Positions 1-23,779 of a DNA stretch of 64,000 nt are shown piece by piece; position 1 is the first letter of the stretch; the number at the start of each line of letters is the position of its first letter. The translations under genes and the position numbers were made by a program. Where the stretch lies: contig OZ026553.1 in NCBI GenBank assembly GCA_964020155.1, forward strand, positions 1,372,479-1,436,478, written 5' to 3'. The notes below the pieces were generated by a model, which was not told the origin of the DNA, made no database searches, and worked only from the letters and a program-made list of their open reading frames with translations. This stretch comes from Chondrilla cf. caribensis. Taxonomy: Eukaryota; Porifera; Demospongiae; Chondrillida; Chondrillidae.

Positions 1-3000
1 CTGCAGAAGGTCTGATAAAAATATCAGGATGACACGCCCACATTGCCATGAGCTATTCAAAAAGGTGCTTAACGTTTTATCTCCTATACTATCCCATACA
101 TTGAAACAAGTAATTCGAGTTTAAAAACTCGTGGGGCTGCCGCCCCCCGCACTCGAATTACTTGGCGTCTTTTTTAGGTTTAGAAGAACCTTCGCTGAAG
201 TTATTACGTTCGGCGGAGCTTCAGCGCATGAATTCTAGCCCAATTTCAAATTGTCAGCGTTCGAAATCGGCCATCTTTATTTCGCGCAATATAAATTCTA
301 ATATAAATTCATTGTTGCGGTTACGCGTAGGAACACATATTATATATATATATATATATATAATATATATCTATATATATATCTATCGGACGAGCGTTAC
401 ATACCGGAAGTCGAAATGAAAACAATATAGCTCAATATAAATACTAAGCCCTTTCGAATGTAGCTTGGGTTACGGGTTAGGTACAGAAACGGGAAGTTTT
501 TAATGAGTTAGTTCAAGCCCGCAGTAAGGTCTGATAAAAGTACCACGTTGACACGCCCACTTTTCCATGAGCTATTCAAAAAGGTGCTTAACGTTTTATC
601 TCCTATACTATCCCATACATTGAAAAAATACTAAGCCCTTTCGAATATAGCTTGGGTTACGGGCTAGGTATAGAAACGGGAAGTTTTTAATAAGTTAGTT
701 CAAGTCCGCAGTAAGGTCTGATAAAAGTATCAGGATGACACGCCCACTTTCCCATGAGCTATTCAAAAAGGTGCTTAACGTTTTATCTCCTATACTATCC
801 CATACATTGAAAAAATACTAAGCACCTTCGAATGTAGCTTGGGTTACAGGTTAGGTACAGAAATGGGAATTGTCTCATAAGTTAGTTTAGGTCCCCAGCT
901 AGGCCTGGTAGACGTTTGACGTTGACACGCCCACTTTCCAATGAGATATTAAAAAAGGTGCTTAATGTTTTATCTCCTATACTATCCCATACATTGAAAA
1001 AATACTAAGCACCTTCGAATGTAGCTTGGATTACGGGTTAGGTACAGAAACGGGAATTGTCTCATAAGTTAGTTTAGGTCCCCAGCTAGGTCTGGTAGAA
1101 ATATCACGCTGACATGCCCACTTTCCCATGAGATATTAAAAAAGGTGCTTAATGTTTTATCTCCCAAACTATCCCATACATTGAAAACATACTAAGCACC
1201 TTCGAATGTAGCTTGGGTTACGGGTTAGGTACAGAAATAGGAATTATCTGATAAGTTAGTTTAGGTCCCCAGCTAGGTCTGGTAGAAATATCACGTTGAC
1301 ACGCCCACTTTCCCATGAGCTATTCAAAAAGGTGCTTAAAGTTTTATCTCCTACATTATCCCATACATCGAAAAAATACTAAGCACTTTCAAATGTAGCT
1401 TGGGTTACAGGTTAGGTACAGAAACGGGAATTGTCTCATAAGTTAGTTCAAGCCCGCAGAAAGGTCTGATAAAAATATCAGGATGACACGCCCACTTTCC
1501 CATAAGCTATTCAAAAAGGTGCTTATCGTTTTATCTCCTATACTATCCCATACATTGAAACAATACTAAGCACCTTCGAATGTAGCTTGGGTTATGGGTT
1601 AGGTACAGAAATGGGAATTGTCTCATAAGTTAGTTTAGGACCCCAGCTAGGTCTGGTAGAAATATCACGTTGACACGCCCACTTTCCCATGAGCTGTTAA
1701 AAAAGGTGCTTAAAGTTTTATCTCCTATACTATCCCATACATTGAAAATATACTAAGCACTTTCGAATGTAGCTTGGGTTACAGGTTAGGTATAGAAATG
1801 GGAAGTTTTTAATAAGTTAGTTTAAGCCCGCAGTAAGGTGTGATAAAAATATCAGGATGACACACCCACTTTCCCATAAGCTATTCAAAAAGGGGCTTAA
1901 CGTTTTATCTCCTATACTATCCCATACATTGAAAATATACTAAGCACCTTTGAATGTAGCTTGGGTTATGGGTTATAAGTACAGAAACGGGAATTGTCTC
2001 CTAGGTTAGTTTAGGTCCCCAGCCAGGTCTGGTAGAAATATCACGTTGACACGCCCACTTTCCCATGAGCTGTTAAAAAAGGTGCTTAAAGTTTTATCTC
2101 CTATACTATCCCATACATTGAAAATATACTAAGCACCTTCGAATGTAGCTTGGGTTATGGGTTAAGTACAGAAACGGGAATTGTCTCCTAGGTTAGTTTA
2201 GGTCCCCAGCTAGGTCTGGTAGAAATATCACGCTAACATACCCACTTTCCCATGAGCTATTCAAAAGGTGCTTAACGTTTTATCTCCTATACTATCCCAT
2301 ACATTGAAAATATATTAAGTACGTTCGAATGTAGCTTGAGTTACGGGTTAGGTACAGAAATGGGAATTGTCTCATAAGTTAGTTAAGGGCCGCAGAAAGG
2401 TCTGATAAACATATCAGAATGACACACCCACTTTCCCATGAGCTATTCATAAAGGTGCTTAACATTTTATCTCCTATACTATGATCCCATACATTGAAAA
2501 AATACTAAGCACTTTCGAATGTAGCTTGGGTTACGGGTTAGGTACAGGAACTGGAATTGTCTCATAAGTTAGTTTAGGTCCCTAGCTAGGTTTGGTAGAA
2601 ATATCACGTTGCCACGCCCACTTTCCCATGAGATATTCAAGAAGGTGCTTAACGTTTTATCTCCTATACTATCCCATACATTGAAAAAATACTAAGCACC
2701 TTCGAATGTAGCTTGGGTTATGGGTTAGGTATAGAAACAGGAAGCATTTCATAAGTTAGTTCAAGCCCGCAGAAAGGTCTGATAAAAGTATCAGGTTGAC
2801 ATGCCCACTTTCCCATGAACTATTATTTTTAAGAAGGTGCTTAACGTTTTATCTCCTATACAATCCCATACATTGAAAAAATACTAAGCACCTTTGTATG
2901 TAGCTTGGGTTACGGGTTAGGTACAGAAATGGGAATTGTCTCATAAGTTAGTTTAGGTCCCCAGCTAGGTCTGTTAGAAATATCACGTTGACACGCCCAC

Positions 3001-3735
3001 TTTCCCATGAACTATTTAAGAAGGTGCTTAACGTTTTATCTCCTATACTATGATCCCATACATTGAAAAAATACTAAGCACTTTTGAATGTAGCTTGGGT
3101 TACAGGTTAGGTATAGAAACGAAAAGTGTTTCATAAGTTAGTTCAAGCCCGCAGTAAGGTCTGATAAAAATATCAGGATGACACACCCACTTTCCCATGA
3201 GCTATTCAAAAAGGTGCTTAACGTTTTATCTCCTATACTATCCCATACATTGAAAAAAATACTAAGCACCTTCGAATGTAGCTTGGATTACGGGTTAGGT
3301 AGCGAAATGGGAATTGTCTCATAAGTTAGTTTAGGTCCCCAGCTAGATCTGGTAGAAATATCACGTTGACACGCCCACTTTCCCATGAACTATTTAAGAA
3401 GGTGCTTAACGTTTTATCTCCTATATACTATCCCATACATTGAAAAAATACTAAGCACCTTCGAATGTAGCTTGGATTACGGGTTAGGTAGCGAAATGGG
3501 AATTGTCTCATAAGTTAGTTTAGGTCCCTAGCTAGGTCTGGTAGAAATATCACGTTGACACGCCCACTTTCCCATGAGGTATTAAAAAAGGTGCTTAACG
3601 TTTTATCTCCTATACTATCCCATACATTCAAAAAATACTAAGCACCTTCAAATGTAGCTTGGGTTACGGGTTAGTTACAGAAACGGAAAGTGTTTCATAA
3701 GTTAGTTCAGGCCCGCAGAAAGGTCTGATAAAAGT
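1..3735. repeat. Satellite array 1, ~187-bp monomer
   Basis: Head-to-tail copies of a ~187-bp unit fill this block; the phrase acacgcccac recurs at 551, 738 and 925. Two monomer types alternate irregularly, one with 'cccgcagtaaggtctgat' and one with 'ccccagctaggtctggtag', so the array has loose higher-order structure. Allowing for one insertion near 107-438 there are about 18 monomers. The array starts before the window, so its left end is unseen. No coding potential is visible. The same satellite returns at 57173-62200, again next to a copy of gene G. Confidence 0.95.
107..438. mobile_element. Insertion inside satellite monomer, with terminal hairpin and TA tract
   Basis: The satellite phrase 'cattgaaa...atactaagc' is interrupted here by about 330 bp of unrelated sequence. 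The left end carries a perfect 13-bp inverted repeat (108-120 and 151-163) around a C/G-rich loop. The right part holds a (TA)n tract at 340-385. No open frame longer than 85 codons is seen, and that one runs through the TA repeat. Boundaries come from comparison with neighbouring monomers and may be off by a few bases. The end hairpin recalls the one at the Crypton terminus (6285-6339), but any relationship is inference. Confidence 0.5.
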
Positions 3736-4379
3736 ATCAATATACTATATAAAAATAGTACAGAAATCATCAATATATAGCACAGTATACAGTATGGCAT
3801 ACTTGACATGCTTGAATTATAGTTATTCTGGTGACTGTGTAAACTTCTAACTTATTATGCACTACGTCTAATACTATCATGTACTACTATTATGTTCATA
3901 TTATACACACACACTGTCACCATCTACATTTAATACCCTTGACTTCCTTTATAGCTGGGATCACATTCATATAACCTCACCATCAGCTACATTATTATAA
4001 ATTCAAGTTCAGTTACAATATACAGCTGTAGAGTGACTACTGGCTACCTTACAGAAGACAGACTAGACATATCAAATAAATGTCAAATCAATAAAAGAAT
4101 GGCGGTACAATGTTTTGCTCCAGTCGGTACTTCTGCATGGCGTCCTCCACATCATAGTAGAAATGTGAATCATACCTCGGGTCATGGGTGTATTCCTTAT
4201 CACTCTGTAGTGATTTGCCACCTTCAAATGGTAAAATAGCACACACTTCAGGTTATTATAAACCTTTAAAAGCCTGGTAAGGGTAACTTTAATAAATCAA
4301 AACTTCCACTGTAACCAGACCTATAATTAAACATTAAACTCCACCTTGCCTAACAATTAACACTTACGTATAATATAAT
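3736..4379. other. Unique flank between satellite array 1 and Crypton
   Basis: This stretch is nearly identical to 62200-62838 beside array 2, so it belongs to the duplicated satellite/gene G module. It includes the terminal exon of gene G (4088-4202) and its 3' flank. The plus-strand frame at 4033-4239, open in both copies, is antisense to that exon. Nothing else is visible. Confidence 0.6.
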
Positions 4380-7300
4380 TTAGACCATAATGAATAATTC
4401 ATGAGGTAATTAGCTTTGATGTTCAGCAGTTTCCCACGTAGTCTAACTGACTCATTTCCTAATCAATTTATTCATAAGGATCTAATTGGAGCTTAGACTC
4501 CTCAGGGATCTAACTAGACAATGCACAGACTTTTCATTCATTGAATGAGTAGCAAAGTACATAAACCATGTAATGAAATAAAAACACAAACAGCGCAGTC
4601 TTATGTAACTGTTTTAGAACAGTTTTAGGATCAGTTTTTAAAGTTGAAGGAGACAGTGCATCCACTTAACTGGATGTTTCCAAACCGTGACATTTGCGAA
4701 AACGAACTTGGTCTCTCTTTGAATGCGGTTTCCCCCTTACAATCAAAGCATGCTTTCTGTTCTGGTGTAGTCACGACTGCACATGAACAGGTGTTTTCCT
4801 TGTCATTAGCCTTCGGTTTTTTGGGACTTTTTGGCGCAAACATAAGGTCTGAAACTGTCTCAAGCTGCGATATAGTTGTACGCTTGTAATTTCTGACTCC
4901 TGTAGTAGAAGAATGCCCTGTTCGTTCCATTATTAGCTGTTCATCTACACCATTAGCATAAAGGCGGCTTGCAGTAGTAGCTCGAAGTGAATGATTGGTG
5001 TAGAAGCCAGAGAAACCTGCTTCCTTGCAAAGCCGATTAATGGTGTTTTGTAGCTGGTTCCAGCCTACAGCAACCTTTGAGAACCAACAGTTCGGTTGCG
5101 TTGATGTCAACGGCTTGAGATAAAATGCCCCATCAGGACGCTCCCTAGGGCAAAGCGACTGATACAACTTGAATAAACGAACTGGACACCGCTGAGGATT
5201 TTTCAAGTTAGCATGCTGAATAACCTCTTTCCTTGGTTTGTTGCGACCTTTCAAGCCTGCTGGCTTATTCTTCGAAGAGCTTTCCTGATAGAGTAGGTAT
5301 GGCCGCTGATGAGGTTTATCCACAACAGTTATCTGGCATGGTTTCCCTCTCAACTGGCGGTGCTCCTTCCCACTACGCAGGGCAAAATAAACACCATTAC
5401 AATAAACCATTGTGTCCAGCAAGACCTGTGGTGAGTGATCACCAAGAAGCCCCTTTTTCCACAAGATATCTTCCATGTCTTCGGTGATTATCTCAGCCTT
5501 CTTCTTCTCACTCTTCACTCCTTTTTCAGTTAATTCTTTCATCTTAGCATCGAGAGTTCGCTTCAAATTGTCATATGCAGGCTGCTGGAAGAAATCCACT
5601 TCAGGGCGCTTTCCTATACTTCGAATGTGACGCTGTAGGGACACAACAAGGGCATAGATAGTTTCAGGAGGATAATCATCACCCGTATCTTTCTTCCGTA
5701 CTTCACAGACAAAACGCTCCATCCAAAAGGCGATGGTAGAGTCGCTTTGAGTTTCAAGATCGAAAGGAGCAATTCCGTCGACGCGCACACATTCTCTCTG
5801 TTCATTTCGATCCCTAATCCAATCCTTCCAACGTTGGAGTGCCCATTTGGTCTGCTTCTGAGTGGTTTGCGGTACAGCTTTCTCTCTCAGCGATTCGAGA
5901 TATTCTTGGCCAACTGGCGGTCCGAATTTGCTGGTCGCTTTGTTTTCGTCCTCATATTCCTTTTCGAGTGCATCCGCGTTACTACTTGTTTGTTCGGTGA
6001 ACAATGCTGAGGTACTGTTCTCAAAAGAGTCAGAGGCCTCTTTCAAAAGGGCGTCTTCATCCGAGTCCTGCAAATAAGGTTCGGCAACAGGTCCCAAATC
6101 GAATACATTGGGATCAAAATAAATTGACGGATCAATACTTTCCAATAACGAAGGATCAACCACCGATTGGAACGTAGAATCGTTCAAACACGTTGTTCTG
6201 GTTACTTGCTCATATGCCATACTTCTCTAGTTCAAGAACCGCGCAAATAGGCTGGTCTAAATCAGTTAATCCCCTCCCCCTCGTGATCTTCGCTAGTTAG
6301 AATCCCTCGCTTCGCTCGGGATTCTAACTAGCGAAGATCCCTCGGTCTCGGGAATTAACTTATATATACGCATACTGTATACCATTCATAACCTGGCTTC
6401 TTTAACACCATTTGTGTAACCTGTCAATATATTCCACAATATAATTTAAAGGTCCTCTCTGATATACATACACCAGGGTTGTGGCACGAGGGCAAAAACC
6501 AGTTTGGCCATACACAGCAGAGTGTGCTGTAACTAGGGTGGGTTAGGAGGAAACTTGAGATACTTACTCTAAGATAAATTCTGGGGTATTTTCAGCAATC
6601 TATTCCCCCTCCCCCCACTCACATGTTAGCAGCATGTGTAATACAACATTAGGAGTTCGCACTAAAACAGAGATAGTTCGGTCAGAAATTGTCACAATAC
6701 ATACGGTAGGCGCCAAAATAAACTTTGTGTTCCGTTCCGTCTAAACGCAGTTTCGTACTTTTTGCCAACGGAGAAAAAACGAAAACGGAACGGAACGGAA
6801 CGAAACCGAACTTGCGAAAAGACGGAGAGAACGAAATGTGTTGATTTGAACGTATTCTATCAAAGTACAGAACGATTTGGCTAGATATTCGATTATAAAG
6901 GTCTCATCGCTTTAGTACCGAATAAAACTACCACAAATGGATTCATCTAAGCAGTGGAGGCATCTTCCGGAATGAAGAAAATGGCGTTTCTCGATCGATC
7001 GATCCAGTGAACTCACCTCTTGATAAATTTACATATTATGATCCATCCCTGCTGGAAGAATTCCTTCTTCTCTCAAACGAACTTGGATAGTAGGTGGTTT
7101 AATGCCATTTGAATAGCGAACTACAATACTCTGCTATCTATAATGGCTGTAGAGTATGGTTGCTTCATCGCACGTCTCTCCGGAGTACGTAAATCGGACT
7201 TGAATGATACACGACGAAATGTACACACGTTTATAAAGTTATGTGTTAGTTAGCGTTGATCAACACCGTTCGTTTTTTGAGGAATAGAACGAAACGAAAC

Positions 7301-7792
7301 GGTACGGACGGACGGAAAAAAGACGAAAACAGAACGATCCGTTCCAGCATTTCGTATTCGTCTGTACGAAACGGAACGCAAAGTATATTTTGGCGCCTAC
7401 CGTAATTCCCACTTTTACAAAAAAAGGCTGTCACTGCAAACATGCATGCCTGTGTGTTGGGAGTAGAAATTGACATTTCCTCAGCAATTTGCAGTCCCAC
7501 TTGAGTTGGATACATGGAAACTGATCAGACTGCTGAGATCTGGGCAGCTTGACCTGATTGGACATAGGTATGCTTTAGATTACAAATTGCATAGAATTCT
7601 GTGCATTGTCCCAATTGATACTACACTTTGATTCAACTTATAATGCATAAATCAATGTAAAATTAGTTCATTATACGTTGGGCTGTTAGCTACAATATTC
7701 CTGTGATTTCACACAATACGAATTTGTTAGTCGTACATGCATAACTTACCTCGGTCATCACTAGCTGATTGACCCTGTGAATCAAAGCTCAT
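4088..7792 (-). CDS. Gene G copy 1: small three-exon gene, unknown 89-aa protein
   Basis: Three minus-strand exons join with matching phases: 7750-7792 (ATG start MSFDSQGQSASDD, donor gtaagt), 6421-6532 (acceptor ccaccctag; contains LVYVYQRG.LNYI) and 4088-4202 (acceptor cagag; ends KYRLEQNIVPPFFY then TGA). The product is 89 aa with no signal peptide, and I do not recognise the family. The last exon is rich in Tyr and acidic residues. A second copy at 62549-63554 has the same exon lengths (43, 112, 115 nt) and an intact frame, which strongly supports coding. In this copy intron 2 carries a Crypton (4380-6364) and intron 1 a MITE (6704-7402). An upstream frame ending SLETLLSENEL overlaps the start codon and is also open in both copies; it could be 5' leader or the end of another exon. 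Confidence 0.55.
4631..6220 (-). CDS. Crypton tyrosine recombinase (DUF3504/KIAA1958-like), 529 aa
   Basis: An uninterrupted 529-codon frame starts MAYEQV and ends at TGA. The C-terminal half shows tyrosine-recombinase signatures: a first catalytic-arginine region ALRSGKEHRQLR (about residue 280), then HSLRATTASRL (H-x-x-R box, about residue 413), a TGHSS box and a nucleophile-region NYKR about 10 residues later. The middle region WALQRWKDWIRDR resembles the N-terminal SAM-like DNA-binding domain of this superfamily. Such enzymes cut and rejoin DNA through a 3'-phosphotyrosine and mobilise Cryptons; related host genes (KIAA1958, KCTD1, ZMYM types) are domesticated. The frame is full length with the catalytic set present, so the copy could be recent. 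The first ATG was chosen because it opens the long frame. Confidence 0.85.
   Translation of the reverse strand: MAYEQVTRTTCLNDSTFQSVVDPSLLESIDPSIYFDPNVFDLGPVAEPYLQDSDEDALLKEASDSFENSTSALFTEQTSSNADALEKEYEDENKATSKFGPPVGQEYLESLREKAVPQTTQKQTKWALQRWKDWIRDRNEQRECVRVDGIAPFDLETQSDSTIAFWMERFVCEVRKKDTGDDYPPETIYALVVSLQRHIRSIGKRPEVDFFQQPAYDNLKRTLDAKMKELTEKGVKSEKKKAEIITEDMEDILWKKGLLGDHSPQVLLDTMVYCNGVYFALRSGKEHRQLRGKPCQITVVDKPHQRPYLLYQESSSKNKPAGLKGRNKPRKEVIQHANLKNPQRCPVRLFKLYQSLCPRERPDGAFYLKPLTSTQPNCWFSKVAVGWNQLQNTINRLCKEAGFSGFYTNHSLRATTASRLYANGVDEQLIMERTGHSSTTGVRNYKRTTISQLETVSDLMFAPKSPKKPKANDKENTCSCAVVTTPEQKACFDCKGETAFKERPSSFSQMSRFGNIQLSGCTVSFNFKN
6285..6339. repeat. 22-bp perfect hairpin at Crypton right end
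   Basis: Arms 6285-6306 and 6318-6339 are exact reverse complements around an 11-base loop (tcgcttcgctc). A weaker outer match (agttaat...attaact) extends the pairing towards the element border. It lies just upstream of the recombinase start codon and next to the junction, so it could be a recombinase binding or strand-exchange site or a promoter element. That role is inferred. Confidence 0.8.
6704..7402. mobile_element. Tc1/mariner-type MITE with TA target duplication
   Basis: The termini cggtaggcgccaaaata and its reverse complement flank 699 bp, and the similarity continues inward for about 37 bp with a few mismatches. TA dinucleotides sit at 6702-6703 and 7403-7404. The paralogous locus near 63167 lacks the element and has a single TA, confirming the insertion. 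The interior is a degenerate inverted repeat rich in acggaacgg motifs, with no transposase frame. It lies in intron 1 of gene G copy 1. Confidence 0.85.
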
Positions 7793-7949
7793 TTTCAGAT
7801 AACAGTGTTTCTAAAGAAGGGATGCAAACAAAACTAAATGAAGCTGAGGAACTCTTTTCACCAGACTGCATTTCCCAACTCTCCTGGATATTCCCAACAA
7901 AACTGAAACATGACACCATACGATATAAATATAATTTTTACACATGCAA

Positions 7950-7953
<4 letters not shown>

Positions 7954-7997
<44 letters not shown>
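7954..7997. repeat. (CA)n microsatellite at the right edge of the gene G module
   Basis: This pure CA tract is the point where similarity between the two gene G modules ends. Sequence right of it differs from the sequence right of the CA tract at 63688-63754. Confidence 0.9.
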
Positions 7998-8002
<5 letters not shown>

Positions 8003-8009
8003 GGCTCAC

Positions 8010-20399
<12,390 letters not shown>

Positions 20400-21005
20400 C
20401 TGAGGTGATGACACACAAGGAACAAACTGATTGACATTATGATCGCATTCTCACATTAGAGAAAGATTTCAGATTTTGATAAATATAATAAAGCCATCTT
20501 GTATCCTTGCTGATCATGAGGGGTAGATCAAAGGAAAAGCTGTGTGTACATAAGCCATGTAGCACAGGTTAGTGATACAGCACAGGTCACCAGACAGGTT
20601 TCATTGTTAGGATTAATATTGAGTGAGAACAAGGCAGGAAATTAGTAAACACATTTCCTCTGTATACAATATGCTGTATTGGACTATGCCCATATTTGCA
20701 GTATAAATTGTCTATCATTGACTACACCAGTGAGTTTGGATAGCAGAGGGTCTGGTTTAACGAGATTACTGCTCCCCCTATGCCGCATGTGGATGTGAAC
20801 AGACGTGGAAATGGTACATAACACCGAAATAATTCCACAAAAACGATCATAAACATAGCCGTAGTAAATGATGAGGTACAGACTCACCCTAGCTGTACTT
20901 CCCCAAACTTTTGCCTTCTCCCCACTTGGACTTGGAGCTATACATGCTGTTTTTCAACGGTTACTTCTATGCCAACTGGAATACTGTCTTATTCTGCTTC
21001 ACGGG

Positions 21006-21339
21006 TTAACCGGGGTTTTGCAGGCGATGGTATTCGGTCCCGTAAGAAACCTGTAAAGGGGAAATGAGTCCTTCTTACGTGTCATCATAACACTGGGATA
21101 GACAGAATGGGACAGGACGATTATAATAGAGCTAGAGGTAGATAATTATTCTCCATCTATCGATATATTATACTTACTTCGCCGTTGTAAGTCTTACCGA
21201 CAGTCAAACGCTTATCATTCGATGACGAAGGGAATTCCGCCAATAATATCCGGACGAGTACAGACCGAGAGAAAGGTTTGATCCCGTAATAGTCATAAGT
21301 GTCTTCCCACCGATGCGTTCGTGCGAAGGGCGATCTCCA
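21006..21339 (-). CDS. Unassigned minus-strand exon pair next to the NCAPH2 promoter
   Basis: Exon 21178-21339 (acceptor gttctctag, donor gaaGTAAGT, 162 nt, phase 0/0) encodes WEDTYDYYGIKPF and VRILLAEFP. It can join exon 21006-21050 (acceptor ctttacag), which reads VSYGTEYHRLQNPG then stop. A start such as MDDVG upstream is possible but unproven. I do not recognise the protein. It may be a remnant of the gene that originally shared this bidirectional promoter. Confidence 0.3.
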
Positions 21340-21428
21340 CTAGAGAACGGACAACTGCCAGTGTTGTTCGATGACGTCTATTGAACGGAAACGATGCCCT
21401 CACACCCCAACGTCATCCATCACGTGAC
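21340..21428. promoter_or_regulatory. Bidirectional promoter-like spacer A
   Basis: A CpG-containing, repeat-free spacer lies between minus-strand coding-like sequence and the plus-strand NCAPH2-type first exon. It contains a CRE-like TGACGTC (21372-21378) and an E-box CACGTG (21421-21426). The plus-side transcript start region (21429-21480, donor gaagGTATGT) is closely similar to 47553-47601, which also has a CACGTG just upstream (47540-47545). Confidence 0.5.
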
Positions 21429-21656
21429 CGCGGAGCTCTGAGACTGAAGAAGACGTTTGATTGTTCTGCTTCACCCGAAGGTATGTTTAGAAGTGTTTGG
21501 ACGTGGCTGTGTACCGACGAGTACCCAATACACTCACAAGTACTACTAGTATATCATATCCACACCACAATTATTGTCACCTTTGTGATATTGTGTTGCT
21601 GTTTAGTTGGAGACACTACTGCCAAACATTCATATTACATAGTATCCTGTATACAT

Positions 21657-21795
21657 TGTATATAGTATACTGACATATCCCAACACACTGTATATGTAGT
21701 ATCCTGACATATTCTGACACCCTGTATATAGTATCCTGACATATCCTGACACCCTGTATATAGTATCCTGACATATCCTGACACCCTGTATATCC
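21657..21795. repeat. ~32-bp tandem repeat
   Basis: About four units of 'tatagtatcctgacatatcc..acaccctgta' lie in the intron before exon 21817. Just upstream (about 21604-21627) a fragment duplicates part of that exon (ggagacactactgccaaacattca). Confidence 0.85.
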
Positions 21796-21816
21796 ATTAT
21801 TGTTATTCTGTGTCAG

Positions 21817-22482
21817 GTTTCAATGTGTCTGGAGACACTACTGCCAAACATTCAGGACTTGTACAAAGTTATGAGGAACTGGTCAGGGACTATGTGGTGA
21901 GTGGTCCTCACATTCACTGTGGACTTGTGTGCACTGCATACCAACAATTGTACTGTAGTACTTATGTGCACCATAGCAATCACACACAACTGAACATCTT
22001 CCCTACATAAGGCTGCTGTACAATCACCCATACTGTGTGTATTCCACTGCTAGCCCAAAACATGGATCATATGTTTGTATTCACATACATACATGTGTTG
22101 TGTACAGTAGATGTCTTTGTGTATACCGTTCATCCTCACTACATCCAATACTGAAACTACCCCTTTATCTGTACATTATGTGCAATACCTACCTGTTCAT
22201 GTACATACACATACTCTGAGGGCTCCCTACTGCACAGTAACAAGGCTCAGCACCACACAGGGTGTGTTTGGTGTGGAGAAGGAATATTTTGTATACAAGG
22301 TATTCCTAACATGCTACAGGAGCAGACCCTAGTACAAGTTCACACCTATGCTCAAGAAACTGACCTGTCAAAGAGAGTTCAGGAATGGGACCATCGTATC
22401 AGACCACAACTCCAGGAAGAGGTGAGCTGTTGTGTATGTATGGATGTAGACATGTAGTACGTGCACGCACGCATGTACACAT

Positions 22483-22549
<67 letters not shown>

Positions 22550-23715
22550 ATCCATCCATTGGCTGCGTTGCTCTGAATACGACCAAAATTTATGGTCCAG
22601 AGATGCAGGCCAGTCCGGTAAGAACGTCTACAAGGATGGCTTGGCTCGGCAGAACCTTTTATGATTGTGAAGTCCTTGCTGGTGGAACAGTTGCTGGCAA
22701 TAGTCACATGGGATCTTCTGGTTGTGGGTGGAGGAATGGCGCTGTCGCAGGTGGTTGGCTAGACCTGCCGTGGTTAGAGCCCGAAAGGAGCAGCTGTGAT
22801 GACTGCAGTGCAAAGTGCTCTCTGATTCAAGAAGCCTCTCCTCACGACGTTTCTTCTTCTGGTCTTTGAGGCCTTTCTCAGTTGCTTCAGCCTGATCGTT
22901 GAGCAACTCCACACTATGCTTGATGGTGCTGCGCCAAGAGTCGCGGTCCAGGGCTTGCTCCCTCCAGACCCCAGAGAGACTGGCCTGATTCAGGTCCTCG
23001 ACTACAACGTCATTCCACCTACGCTTTTGTCCCCCAGGTGCACGCTTACCACCCACTGGAGCAGACACAAGAAGCTGCCTTGGAAGGCGTTCCTCAGGCA
23101 TTCTGACAATATGACCAAGAAAACGAAGACGACGCTGTATTAGGATACTGGACACCCTTTGTTGTCTGGCCATCTTGCGAATGGTGGTGTGCCGTTTCTT
23201 CTGCCTAACTGTGAGTCCCAGTATGATACGCAGGCATCGGATGACAAAGGACTCAAGCCGGCGTACGTGAGGCTGCAGGAGAACGGTGTTTTCCAAACCG
23301 TAGAACAGGGTGGGAAGGATGACGCTGTTCAGAATGCGTAGTTTGCTGCTGGTCTGGATTCGGCGCTGGTACCAGAGGATGCGGGAGAGAGACTGGAAGG
23401 CTGCTGATGCCTTGCAGATCCTGGAGTCAATCTCAGCCTCCATTCCACAGTCATCCTGAACAATGCTACCCAGGTACTGGAAGCTGGATACCACTTCGAC
23501 AGGTTTTCCTCCTGGAACAAGGTGGATGGGTTGTGGTGGTGTGATGTCCGGTCTGCCTTGAGGTAGTACAGCAAGAGATTTGGTCTACTTGCAACTGATA
23601 GTCAGACCAAGCCTCTTGCAGCATGAGGAGAGAGACTCTAACATGCTGGTTAGATCAGACCAGGTGACAGCCAGGAGAGCCATGTCGTCCGCATACTCCA
23701 GGTCTGTAATCAGTG

Positions 23716-23779
<64 letters not shown>

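Larger units (their letters stand above)
4380..6364 (-). mobile_element. Crypton-type (tyrosine recombinase) DNA transposon
   Basis: Comparison with the empty paralogous site near 62838-62842 shows about 1985 bp of extra DNA here. The left flank matches the empty site through 'cgtataatataat' and the right flank matches from 'atatacgcat', leaving at most a 2-bp AT repeat at the junctions. There are no terminal inverted repeats. One ORF (4631-6220) encodes the recombinase. The right end holds a 22-bp perfect hairpin (6285-6339). A single YR ORF, no TIRs and almost no target duplication fit Cryptons. The element lies in intron 2 of gene G in the same orientation as that gene. Confidence 0.8.

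Noticed and set aside
1..3735. Possible CRISPR-like array of regular repeats
   Set aside because: Repeats are contiguous 187-bp satellite monomers without unique spacers, in a eukaryotic context.
4033..4239. 68-codon plus frame conserved at 62494-62700
   Set aside because: It is antisense to the terminal exon of gene G, which explains the conservation.
22200..22298. Candidate NCAPH2 exon 22220-22297 (VFGVEKEYFVYK)
   Set aside because: Exons 21817-21896 and 22320-22421 join directly in phase at the conserved VRDYV|E position, so this segment would interrupt a conserved region.
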